Positions 7,321 to 13,169 of a DNA stretch of 20,829 bases are shown here, in pieces. Each line of letters opens with the position of its first letter. Position 1 is the stretch's first letter. The DNA is taken from the NCBI GenBank assembly GCA_963658405.1, contig CAVKQI010000037.1, positions 1 through 20,829 of the forward strand, in the 5' to 3' direction. The DNA comes from CAG-791 sp963658405. Lineage in GTDB: Bacteria; Bacillota; Clostridia; Lachnospirales; Lachnospiraceae. The notes under the pieces are model-generated. The model had not been told where the DNA came from, made no database searches, and saw only the letters and a list, made by a program, of their open reading frames with translations. Made by a program: the position numbers and the translations under genes.

Positions 7321-7354
7321 TTTAAAAGAAATGCCATCCGGCATTTCCTTTCAA
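7321..7354 (-). terminator. Palindrome, second family copy 2; possible terminator of the rlmI-like gene
   Basis: The arms AAAAGAAATGCC and GGCATTTCCTTT pair with one mismatch around a four-base loop. On the minus strand the stem is followed by CTTTTAAA, just after the rlmI-like stop at 7359, so it can act as a terminator. The core matches the inverted repeat at 5458-5491, which suggests both belong to one repeat family. Confidence 0.55.
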
Positions 7355-7358
7355 CTTT

Positions 7359-8612
7359 TTACTCTTCGTCCCGCACCACCTGGAAGATATAGAATTTCAG
7401 ATAATAGGACTCCTCCGAAGCCCAGAGGATCGGATGATCCGGTGCCTGGGTGCGGAATTCCACCTGCCGCAGACGCACATGGGCATCCCTGGCTGCTTCC
7501 CCGATGGTCTTGGCAAAGAGCTCCGGATCCATGAAATGAGAGCAGGAGCATGTAGCCAGAAAACCGCCGTTTCTCACCAGTGCCATGCCGCGCCGGTTGA
7601 TCTCGCGATAGCCCCTCGCCGCTGCCTTGATGGAGCTTCTGGATTTCGTAAAGGCCGGGGGATCCAGGATCACCACATCGTAGCTCTTTCCCTCTTTTTC
7701 CAGCTCCGGAAGCAGTGCAAAGACATCGGCGCAGACGAAGTCCATACGGTCCTGCACCTGATTAAGAGCTGCATTTTCTCTCGCCTGTTCGATAGCCAGA
7801 TCCGAGGCATCCACCGCTGTCACGTGGGCCGCCCCAGCCACTGCCGCATTCAGGGCAAAGGAGCCGGTATGGGTAAAGCAGTCCAGGACCTCTGCGCCCC
7901 TGCAGACCTTGTGCATCGCCCGCCGGTTTTCCTTCTGATCCAGGAAAAAGCCGGTCTTCTGTCCGTTTTCCACGTCCACATAGTAGTGAACTCCGTTTTC
8001 CGTGATGGAAACCTTCGTATCAAAGGGGTCACTTAAAAAGCCGCAGAAGCGCTCCATGCCTTCCTTTTCTCTCACCTTGGCATCGCTTCGCTCATAGATG
8101 CCCCGCACCGCAATGCCGTCCCGGGCCAGTGCCTCCACCAGTGCCTTAAGCAGGATGGGCTTTAACCGCTCGATGCCCAGTGCCAGAGACTCCACCACCA
8201 GTACATCTTCATATTTATCTACCGTCAGTCCGGGCAGAAAATCCGCCTCTCCGAAGATCACGCGGCAGCTGGAGGTGTCGATGACTTTCTTGCGGTATTC
8301 CCAGGCTGCCTGCACCCGGCCTGCCAGAAAGGCGGCCGTCACCTTCTGCTCTGTATGTCTGGTCAGCATGCGGATGCGGATCTTGGAGCGGGAATTGATG
8401 AATCCATATCCCAGAAAGAAGCCGTCGTAATCCGTCAGCGCCAGGATATCGCCGTCCTGGCATGTACCCTCAATACGGTCGATCTCATTGTCATAGATCC
8501 AGGGGCCGCCGGCCTTGAACTGCCTTCCCTCTTTGCGGCGAAGGACTGCCTTTGCTCCGCAGGATAAATCCTTCTCGTCTGTGATGTCGATATTCTCTGT
8601 GATCCAGGCCAT
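7359..8612 (-). CDS. Class I rRNA methyltransferase of the RlmI/RlmK type (PUA domain)
   Basis: A 417-residue protein started at ATG 8612 (AGAGGGA six bases upstream); a TTG 21 bases earlier has no better support. The N-terminal 100 residues match a PUA RNA-binding domain (RQFKAGGPWIYDNEID, then DGFFLGYGFINSRSKI). The methyltransferase part has NGQKTGFFLDQKENR, SAM-binding motif I LDCFTHTGSFALNAA, motif II AVDAS, and the catalytic-type LDPPAFTKS. This order and length fit the RlmI (YccW) family, which in E. coli methylates a cytosine of 23S rRNA. Target identity in this organism is inferred. It is downstream of the HAD phosphatase gene on the same strand, separated by a terminator and a tandem repeat array. 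Confidence 0.9.
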   Translation of the reverse strand: MAWITENIDITDEKDLSCGAKAVLRRKEGRQFKAGGPWIYDNEIDRIEGTCQDGDILALTDYDGFFLGYGFINSRSKIRIRMLTRHTEQKVTAAFLAGRVQAAWEYRKKVIDTSSCRVIFGEADFLPGLTVDKYEDVLVVESLALGIERLKPILLKALVEALARDGIAVRGIYERSDAKVREKEGMERFCGFLSDPFDTKVSITENGVHYYVDVENGQKTGFFLDQKENRRAMHKVCRGAEVLDCFTHTGSFALNAAVAGAAHVTAVDASDLAIEQARENAALNQVQDRMDFVCADVFALLPELEKEGKSYDVVILDPPAFTKSRSSIKAAARGYREINRRGMALVRNGGFLATCSCSHFMDPELFAKTIGEAARDAHVRLRQVEFRTQAPDHPILWASEESYYLKFYIFQVVRDEE

Positions 8613-8660
8613 ATTCTTCCCTCTCTGTATCAAAAGTGCCCCGATGTTTTCATTTCGCGC

Positions 8661-8689
8661 AAAAAGAAACGCTGGCCGGCGTTTCTTTT
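8661..8689 (-). terminator. Intrinsic terminator after the HAD phosphatase gene
   Basis: The arms AAAAGAAACGC (8662-8672) and GCGTTTCTTTT (8679-8689) pair perfectly around six bases. On the minus strand the stem ends in CTTTTTG. It lies about 140 bases beyond the HAD stop, after the tandem repeat array. Confidence 0.75.
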
Positions 8690-8698
8690 CTCCTGATC

Positions 8699-8834
8699 TG
8701 TCTTTGATCCCGCTATATCTTTGATCCTTCTATGTCTTTGATCTCTCTATGTCTTTAATCTTTCTATGTTTCTGATTTCTCTATGTCTTAAATCTCTCTT
8801 TGTCTTGGATCCCTCTAAGTCTTTTACCTGTCTA
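8699..8834. repeat. 17-bp imperfect tandem repeat, eight units
   Basis: Eight consecutive 17-base units start at 8699, 8716, 8733, 8750, 8767, 8784, 8801 and 8818. The plus-strand consensus is about TGTCTTTGATCTCTCTA, with most units differing at one to six positions. The array fills nearly all of the space between the HAD stop codon and its terminator, and the last unit contains the HAD stop (8832-8834). On the transcript it is purine-rich. There are no stable stems and no unique spacers. Confidence 0.9.
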
Positions 8835-9485
8835 CAGTTCCTGAAAATACCGGTAGACATCCTGGGTATTATCTGCAATGCGCTCGGCGCCTCTTTCCTT
8901 TAAGAAATCCTTATCCCGAAATCCCCATGCCACGATGATCCGGTCAAGACCTGCATTCTCCGCCGTAGCCATATCCACCTCAGAATCGCCGATATAGACT
9001 GCCTCTTCTTTCTTTACCTGCAGAGCGTCCAGTGCTTTCTGCACCATATCCGGCGCCGGTTTCTTCCGGATGCCGGCCTGCTCTCCTACAGCCACATCAA
9101 AGAGTCCTTTGAAATATACCTCTACGAGATCCTGCACGGCGCTGTCCGCCTTATTGGACACCACGGCCGTCAGGACTCCCTCGGCCCGGAATTTCTCCAA
9201 GAGCTCTGTGATGCCCGGATAGGCACAGGTCTTGTCTGCGCAGTGTTCCTGGTAATAGGGCATGAAAATGCCCTGGATCCGATCGCACTCCTCTGCGCTC
9301 GTTCCCGCCGGCACCGCGCACTCGATCATGCGCCGGATACCGTTGCCCACATAGCTGCGCACCTCTTCCAGGGTATGGGGCGCATACCCTGCCTGCTGCA
9401 GTGCATAATTTAATGTATCCTTTAAATCCTCCAGGGTATTGAGGATCGTTCCATCCATATCAAAAACGGCTGCTTTCTTGCTCAT
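8832..9485 (-). CDS. HAD hydrolase, phosphoglycolate-phosphatase-like
   Basis: A 217-residue cytoplasmic phosphatase started at ATG 9485 (GAAAGGA upstream). All four HAD motifs are present: FDMDGT (nucleophile Asp9 and Asp11), VVSNK with the motif II Ser, the motif III Lys in IRKKPAPDMV, and GDSEVDM with the metal-binding acids. A helical cap domain lies between motifs I and II, as in Gph and PpaX proteins. It probably removes phosphate from a small metabolite such as phosphoglycolate, but HAD substrates cannot be assigned by sequence alone. The open frame upstream of this start only covers a half copy of the dispersed repeat. It follows the lrp gene on the same strand and has its own likely promoter. 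Confidence 0.9.
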   Translation of the reverse strand: MSKKAAVFDMDGTILNTLEDLKDTLNYALQQAGYAPHTLEEVRSYVGNGIRRMIECAVPAGTSAEECDRIQGIFMPYYQEHCADKTCAYPGITELLEKFRAEGVLTAVVSNKADSAVQDLVEVYFKGLFDVAVGEQAGIRKKPAPDMVQKALDALQVKKEEAVYIGDSEVDMATAENAGLDRIIVAWGFRDKDFLKERGAERIADNTQDVYRYFQEL

Positions 9486-9499
9486 GGTTTCCTTTCTCA

Positions 9500-9526
9500 C
9501 GCAGGCGAATTCTCCGATGCGATCAC
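9500..9526 (-). repeat. Two-hairpin dispersed repeat, half copy C
   Basis: GCAGGCGAATTCTCC plus the tail GATGCGATCACG is present, but the other hairpin-2 arm and hairpin 1 are missing. It lies directly upstream of the HAD ribosome site, in the same orientation as the full copies. Confidence 0.7.
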
Positions 9527-9544
9527 GCCTTCTCACTCGCTACC

Positions 9545-9572
9545 ATTATATACTATCGCCGCTTTCCCGCAA
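9545..9572 (-). promoter_or_regulatory. Likely promoter of the HAD phosphatase gene
   Basis: On the minus strand TTGCGG (9567-9572), a 16-base spacer and a perfect TATAAT (9545-9550). The -35 box matches only at its first three bases. Confidence 0.5.
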
Positions 9573-9590
9573 TCCCCTCTTTTTCAGCAT

Positions 9591-10061
9591 TCAGGCCGGA
9601 TTTTCCTCCGGCAGTTCCACGCCTCGATGCTCCACCGAGGTGGAGAATACGATCAGGGTCTTCGTCCTGCCGAAGTGCTGCAGCTCGCCGATGAACTGAT
9701 CCAGTTCCATGGTGCTCGCAAAGAAAACCTCCAGCAGCATGGAGTACTCTCCTGTCACGCAGCTGCACTCCGTCACATTCCGGCATCTTCTGATATAAGG
9801 ATAGAATTCCTTCTTCTGTTCCGGCTTTACCTCCAGCAGAATGAAGGCCTTCGTATCCAGCCCCAGCGCCGTGGGATTGACCTGGGCCTGATAGCCCTCA
9901 ATGATCCCCTCATTTTCCAGCTGCCGGATCCTGCTGGCCGTGGCCGGCGGGGAGAGCTTTACCTCAGCCGAAAGCTCCTTTAGCTGCGCCCTGCCGTGTT
10001 TCTGCAGCAGATTGATCAGCTGTGTGTCGATCTCATCCAGTTCTCTTCTTTTTCTGATCAT
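9591..10061 (-). CDS. Lrp/AsnC family transcriptional regulator
   Basis: A 156-residue protein started at ATG 10061 (AAGAGG upstream), the usual Lrp length. The open frame extends far upstream but through leader DNA with promoter and terminator. Residues 1-60 form the AsnC-type HTH (LDEIDTQLINLLQKHGRAQL, then LSPPATASRIRQLENEGII). The rest is the RAM/AsnC ligand domain (AFILLEVKPE..., the turn VTGEYSMLLEVFF and HFGRTKTLIVFS). Lrp proteins form octamer-like assemblies that bend DNA and respond to amino acids. It is divergent from glutamate dehydrogenase, and two 30-bp phased A/T-rich repeats lie between them, so control of itself and gdhA is a reasonable inference. The specific amino acid is unknown. 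Confidence 0.92.
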   Translation of the reverse strand: MIRKRRELDEIDTQLINLLQKHGRAQLKELSAEVKLSPPATASRIRQLENEGIIEGYQAQVNPTALGLDTKAFILLEVKPEQKKEFYPYIRRCRNVTECSCVTGEYSMLLEVFFASTMELDQFIGELQHFGRTKTLIVFSTSVEHRGVELPEENPA

Positions 10062-10102
10062 AATTACCTCTTTGCATGATACCCGCATCGAAAGGACCAT
10101 AC

Positions 10103-10118
10103 TTCCTGCCTGCAGGAA
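10103..10118 (-). repeat. Short hairpin in the lrp leader
   Basis: TTCCTGC-CT-GCAGGAA is a perfect 7-bp stem between the leader terminator and the lrp start. Its GATTCCT side can instead pair with AGGAATC in the leader terminator, so the two stems may compete. Confidence 0.6.
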
Positions 10119-10137
10119 TCGTTTAGATCCGTAAGAC

Positions 10138-10171
10138 AGAAAAAGACGCAGATTCCTTTCGAAATCTGCGC
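10138..10171 (-). terminator. Intrinsic terminator in the lrp leader (attenuator or sRNA end)
   Basis: On the minus strand CGCAGATT-TCGAAAGG-AATCTGCG (10170-10147) is followed by TCTTTTTCTGTC. It lies between the lrp promoter and the lrp start codon, about 78 bases before the ATG, so most transcripts should stop here unless read-through is allowed. Flanking AGACAGA and TCTGTCT can extend the stem. Confidence 0.7.
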
Positions 10172-10202
10172 CCTTGCAGTCTGTCTGTTTATTTCCACCA
10201 CT

Positions 10203-10231
10203 ACTATAGATTTTCCTTTCCCGTCTGTCAA
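10203..10231 (-). promoter_or_regulatory. Strong promoter of the lrp gene
   Basis: On the minus strand a perfect TTGACA (10226-10231), a 17-base spacer and TATAGT (10203-10208). The expected start is near 10196, giving a leader of about 135 bases before lrp. Confidence 0.8.
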
Positions 10232-10271
10232 CGGTCTCCCTCCGCATTTCCCTTCTTTCGCTTAATTTAAT

Positions 10272-10328
10272 AAGGTTTTTTGGCTGATTTATTTTATAAA
10301 AAAGGTTTTTTGCCGCATTATTTTTATT
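10272..10328. promoter_or_regulatory. Phased direct repeats between lrp and gdhA, candidate Lrp site
   Basis: AAGGTTTTTTG occurs at 10272 and 10302, exactly 30 bases apart, each followed by an A/T-rich stretch (ATTTATTTTAT and ATTATTTTTAT). A spacing of three helical turns in A/T-rich DNA fits the way Lrp proteins wrap DNA. A weaker match lies 30 bases further on, at about 10332. Confidence 0.45.
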
Positions 10329-10351
10329 TGCACGCTTTTTCACGCATCTCG

Positions 10352-10380
10352 TTGACTTTGTTTCGACAGGGTTTTAAGAT
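10352..10380 (+). promoter_or_regulatory. Promoter of the glutamate dehydrogenase gene
   Basis: TTGACT (10352-10357), a 17-base spacer and TAAGAT (10375-10380) precede the ribosome site by about 30 bases. The phased repeats lie directly upstream. Confidence 0.75.
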
Positions 10381-10422
10381 GCAAACCAAGTTAGCGCGCA
10401 GGACTTGGAAAGGAGAACAGCA

Positions 10423-11691
10423 ATGTCTGTCAGCAGTAAAAAGTACGATCCGTATCAGAACGTAATCGATACGATGGATAAGGCCATGGAGATTGGCCAC
10501 ATCAGCAGAACTATGTTTGATATCCTGAAAAACCCCCAGCGGGAAACCAAGGTCTACCTGCCGGTTGAAATGGATGACGGCACCGTCCGCGTCTTCGAGG
10601 GCTATCGTGTCCAGCATTCCAATATCCGCGGCCCCTTCAAGGGCGGCATTCGTTTCCATCAGAACTGTGACTTAAATGAGGTCAAGGCTCTGGCCACCTG
10701 GATGTCCTTAAAGTGTGCTGTCGCCAACATTCCCTACGGCGGCGCCAAGGGCGGTATCCAGGTAGATCCCGCCACCCTCTCTCAGGGTGAGCTTCGCCGC
10801 CTGACCCGTCGTTATACCTTCGCCATCGCTCCCATCATCGGTGCAGATACCGATATCCCCGCACCGGATGTCAACACCAATGCCCAGACCATGGCCTGGG
10901 TGCTGGATACCTACAGCCAGCTGCAGGGCAAGCCCTGCCCGGGTGTCGTCACCGGCAAGCCCGTAGAACTGGGCGGCTCCAGAGGCCGTAATTCCGCCAC
11001 CGGCCGCGGCGTGGTCATCAGCACCAAGCTGCTTCTGAAATCCGAGGGCAAGGAACTGGCCGGCACCACCGTTGCCATTCAGGGCATGGGCAATGTAGGC
11101 AGCAATGCCGCCCGCATCTTCTATCACCGCGGTGTCAAGGTCGTGGCTGTCAGCGATGTCTCCGGCGGCATTTACAATCCGGAGGGTCTGGATATCGAAG
11201 CCATCTCTGCCTTCCTGGCCACCAAGGGAGCACTGCTCAAGGATTATGATGCGCCCGGCGTAACCCACATCACCAACGAAGAGCTGCTGACCTGCAAGTG
11301 CGACGTCCTGGTTCCCGCCGCTATGGAAAACCAGATCACCGCTGAGATCGCACCTCTCCTTAACTGCTCCTACATCGTCGAGGCTGCCAACGGCCCCACC
11401 ACAGAGGAGGCCGATGAGATCCTCGAAAAGAGAGGCATCACGCTGATTCCCGATATCTATGCAAACGGCGGCGGTGTTATCGTTTCCTACTTTGAGTGGG
11501 TACAGAACATCCAGGAGCTGGATTGGGAGAGAGATCATGTCAATGAGATGCTGGAAAAGCTGATGACACGCTCCTTTAACGATCTGAAGGCTGTGCAGGA
11601 AGAGTGCGGCTGCACCTACCGTATGGCTGCCTATATCGTGGCCCTGCGCCGTCTGGTCTACGCAGAAGAGCTCAAGGGTATCTTCCCGTAG
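10423..11691 (+). CDS. gdhA: Glutamate dehydrogenase (Glu/Leu/Phe/Val dehydrogenase family)
   Basis: A 422-residue cytoplasmic enzyme that interconverts glutamate with 2-oxoglutarate and ammonia using a nicotinamide cofactor. The start is ATG 10423 with AAAGGAGA about seven bases upstream. The substrate domain shows GPFKGGIRFHQN and the catalytic-lysine segment IPYGGAKGGIQVDP; TDIPAPDVNTN follows. The Rossmann part has IQGMGNVGSNAA (GxGxxG), and later DVLVPAAMENQIT and EAANGPTTEEADEIL. Length and motifs match the roughly 420-residue hexameric, mostly NAD-linked enzymes of Firmicutes such as RocG and clostridial GluD; cofactor choice is inferred. It has its own promoter and a strong terminator, and is divergent from the Lrp regulator. 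It could recycle glutamate made by the aminotransferase encoded at 14818-16170. Confidence 0.95.
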   Translation: MSVSSKKYDPYQNVIDTMDKAMEIGHISRTMFDILKNPQRETKVYLPVEMDDGTVRVFEGYRVQHSNIRGPFKGGIRFHQNCDLNEVKALATWMSLKCAVANIPYGGAKGGIQVDPATLSQGELRRLTRRYTFAIAPIIGADTDIPAPDVNTNAQTMAWVLDTYSQLQGKPCPGVVTGKPVELGGSRGRNSATGRGVVISTKLLLKSEGKELAGTTVAIQGMGNVGSNAARIFYHRGVKVVAVSDVSGGIYNPEGLDIEAISAFLATKGALLKDYDAPGVTHITNEELLTCKCDVLVPAAMENQITAEIAPLLNCSYIVEAANGPTTEEADEILEKRGITLIPDIYANGGGVIVSYFEWVQNIQELDWERDHVNEMLEKLMTRSFNDLKAVQEECGCTYRMAAYIVALRRLVYAEELKGIFP

Positions 11692-11700
11692 AGTGCCGCA

Positions 11701-11790
11701 TTCCGGTTTTTCCGGAACAAAATTCATATAGTTTGTATGACAAAAAGCTCCTCTTCCGCGTACAAAATATTCGGAAGAGGAGCTCTTTTC
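11701..11790 (+). terminator. Terminator of gdhA
   Basis: The main stem pairs AGCTCCTCTTCCG (11746-11758) perfectly with 11772-11784 around 13 bases and is followed by CTTTTC. A smaller hairpin TTCCGG-TTTTT-CCGGAA (11701-11717) comes first. A-rich DNA before the stem means it could also act on the minus strand, after the 50-residue membrane protein gene. Confidence 0.85.
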
Positions 11791-11906
11791 TGTGGTTTTT
11801 CTGAAAGCAGATAACAGCCGGGCAGGTGCATGGATGGCGCCCCATGTCCGCATCAATCAGGGACAGGGCAATCCCCTAATGCCCTGGCGCCTCCCCATGT
11901 TCTTTT

Positions 11907-12059
11907 TCAGAAAATCAGATTCTTCTTATGTGCCAGCATCCTGGCGCCGTTGACGATCAGCAGCACTCCGGCTGCGATCCCTGTCACCATAACGACGATG
12001 CCCACCGTGATATCCAGTATTCCGCCGCCGTTTATCAGTTTAAAAGTCTTTTCCTCCAT
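11907..12059 (-). CDS. Small membrane protein (50 residues), function unknown
   Basis: This short frame starts at ATG 12059 with AAGGAGG seven bases upstream and ends at TGA 11907-11909. After a charged start (MEEKTFKLI) and a glycine turn (NGGGILD) comes one hydrophobic helix, roughly residues 14-37 (ITVGIVVMVTGIAAGVLLIV). The tail is short and basic (ARMLAHKK). It has an excellent promoter, so it is very likely expressed. I recall similar glycine-rich one-helix proteins in Lachnospiraceae but cannot name a family or function. It lies between the gdhA terminator and a promoter region shared with rsuA on the opposite strand. Confidence 0.75.
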   Translation of the reverse strand: MEEKTFKLINGGGILDITVGIVVMVTGIAAGVLLIVNGARMLAHKKNLIF

Positions 12060-12092
12060 GCCGCATCCTCCTTACGTGATTTCATACTGACT

Positions 12093-12121
12093 ATTATAAA
12101 GGCATCCGCCTTTACTGTACA
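12093..12121 (-). promoter_or_regulatory. Promoter of the 50-residue membrane protein gene
   Basis: On the minus strand TGTACA (12116-12121), a 17-base spacer and a perfect TATAAT (12093-12098). The spacer holds an inverted repeat AAAGGC-GGAT-GCCTTT (12098-12113), a possible operator. It overlaps the opposing rsuA promoter. Confidence 0.75.
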
Positions 12122-12140
12122 GATGGGGATTTGCTACAAT
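12111..12140 (+). promoter_or_regulatory. Likely promoter of the rsuA transcript
   Basis: TTTACT (12111-12116), an 18-base spacer and TACAAT (12135-12140). Its -35 box overlaps that of the minus-strand promoter, so the two may interfere. The start near 12147 gives rsuA a leader of about 200 bases. Confidence 0.55.
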
Positions 12141-12155
12141 GATATCTGTTCAGCA

Positions 12156-12279
12156 CCTGCTAATTTCAATCGTGAATTGACTGCTTGCAGGCATATTCAC
12201 GTTTGAAATTGGCAGGCGGCCAAGGCGCGGAGCGCCTCTGGCCAGCCACATCGAGGATTTGCGAAGCAAATTCGAGATG
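12156..12279 (+). ncRNA. Three-hairpin structured leader of rsuA (candidate RNA element or repeat)
   Basis: Three stems follow each other with almost no gap. Hairpin 1 pairs 12156-12177 with 12195-12216, 22 positions with one G-U and one U-U; its loop holds CTGCTTGCAG. Hairpin 2 (12215-12247) has GGCGC-GGA-GCGCC at its tip and about 14 pairs with two single-base bulges. Hairpin 3 (12249-12279) has ATTTGC-GAA-GCAAAT at its tip, then a tandem G-A/A-G mismatch and CATC/GATG at the base. It matches no riboswitch class I know. It may instead be a dispersed repeat that happens to lie in the leader. Confidence 0.5.
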
Positions 12280-12348
12280 GGGGCTAAACAGATATAAATA
12301 TCAAAATAAAAACCCACACAGCAAACAGCAAAAAGAGGTTTTCCCGCC

Positions 12349-13056
12349 ATGCGTCTTGATAAATTTCTGGCCGATATGAACGTCGGCAATCGAAGCGAAC
12401 TGAAAAAGGATATCCGCAAGGGCCGTGTATCGGTCAACGGTATGCCGGTCCGGGATCCCGGTCTGCAGCTGCAGGCCTCTGACACCGTCACCTATGACGG
12501 CCGGCCCGTGCAATACGAGCAGTACGTCTATTACATGCTCCATAAGCCTGCCGGGGTCATTTCCGCCAGCGAAGACAAAAAGCAGCAGACCGTCATCGAT
12601 CTGCTGCAGGATCCCGCCCGAAAGGATCTCTTTCCGGTGGGACGTCTGGATAAGGATACGGAGGGTCTTCTGCTCATCACCAACGACGGCGACCTGGCTC
12701 ACCGTCTCCTCTCCCCCAAAAAGCACGTGGACAAGCTCTATTTCGCCCGGGTATCCGGCATGGTCACCAAAGAGGATGTGGACCGCTTTGCCGCAGGGCT
12801 TACAGTGGATGAATCCCTCACTGCTCTGCCTGCCGTGCTGAAGGTCCTCTCCGCCGCACCGGATGGCTCGGAAGTGGAAGTCACCATCCGGGAGGGCAAA
12901 TTCCATCAGATCAAGCGCATGTTCCAGGCCGTGGGCAAGGAAGTGCTCTACTTAAAGCGCCTCTCCATGGGTCCCCTGGTCCTGGATGAGACATTAAAAG
13001 CGGGTGAGAGCCGTCGGCTCACACCCGCTGAAATTCAAATGCTGAAATCCCTTTGA
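12349..13056 (+). CDS. rsuA: 16S rRNA pseudouridine synthase, RsuA family
   Basis: A 235-residue protein started at ATG 12349 (AGAGGT upstream). Residues 1-45 form an S4 RNA-binding domain (MRLDKFLADMNVGNRSELKK, then GRVSVNG). The catalytic domain follows with VYYMLHKPAGVISA, the active-site Asp101 in GRLDKDTEGLLL, and REGKFHQIKRMFQAVG. E. coli RsuA converts U516 of 16S rRNA to pseudouridine and has its Asp at 102. Related paralogues (RluB, RluE/F) modify 23S rRNA, so the target is likely but not certain. A near-perfect 31-base inverted repeat (12999-13029) lies within its 3' end. Its stop codon TGA is inside the left copy of the direct repeat that bounds the 13060-14798 insertion. Confidence 0.92.
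   Translation: MRLDKFLADMNVGNRSELKKDIRKGRVSVNGMPVRDPGLQLQASDTVTYDGRPVQYEQYVYYMLHKPAGVISASEDKKQQTVIDLLQDPARKDLFPVGRLDKDTEGLLLITNDGDLAHRLLSPKKHVDKLYFARVSGMVTKEDVDRFAAGLTVDESLTALPAVLKVLSAAPDGSEVEVTIREGKFHQIKRMFQAVGKEVLYLKRLSMGPLVLDETLKAGESRRLTPAEIQMLKSL
12999..13029 (+). repeat. Strong inverted repeat inside the 3' end of rsuA
   Basis: AGCGGGTGAGAGCCG and CGGCTCACACCCGCT pair with a single mismatch around one base. It ends 27 bases before the end of the stop codon. No T tract follows, so it is not a standard terminator. Confidence 0.7.
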
Positions 13057-13060
13057 TAGG
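13051..13060. repeat. Left direct repeat (target-site duplication) of the insertion
   Basis: CTTTGATAGG is identical to 14798-14807. If the element begins with G13060, the duplication is the 8-bp TTTGATAG (13052-13059); if with C13061, it is 10 bp. It overlaps the rsuA stop codon. Confidence 0.8.
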
Positions 13061-13169
13061 CAATGCCATTTAGCAGGCTAGCTTAACAGCTTTTTATGCC
13101 TTTCTCTACAATCCTTGATTTTACGCCGTTTTTCATTGCGAACAAAAACATCTGAACTAAACATCCGTA

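Noticed and set aside
8699..8834. The tandem array as a CRISPR
   Set aside because: Units are only 17 bases and directly adjoining, with no unique spacers and no cas genes nearby.
10708..11856. A 382-codon minus-strand frame opposite gdhA
   Set aside because: It overlaps gdhA and its terminator completely, and its protein has no recognisable features.
12156..12279. The rsuA leader as a known riboswitch or T-box
   Set aside because: No conserved core of a class I know was found, and no intrinsic terminator or ribosome-site sequestering stem could be drawn with confidence.
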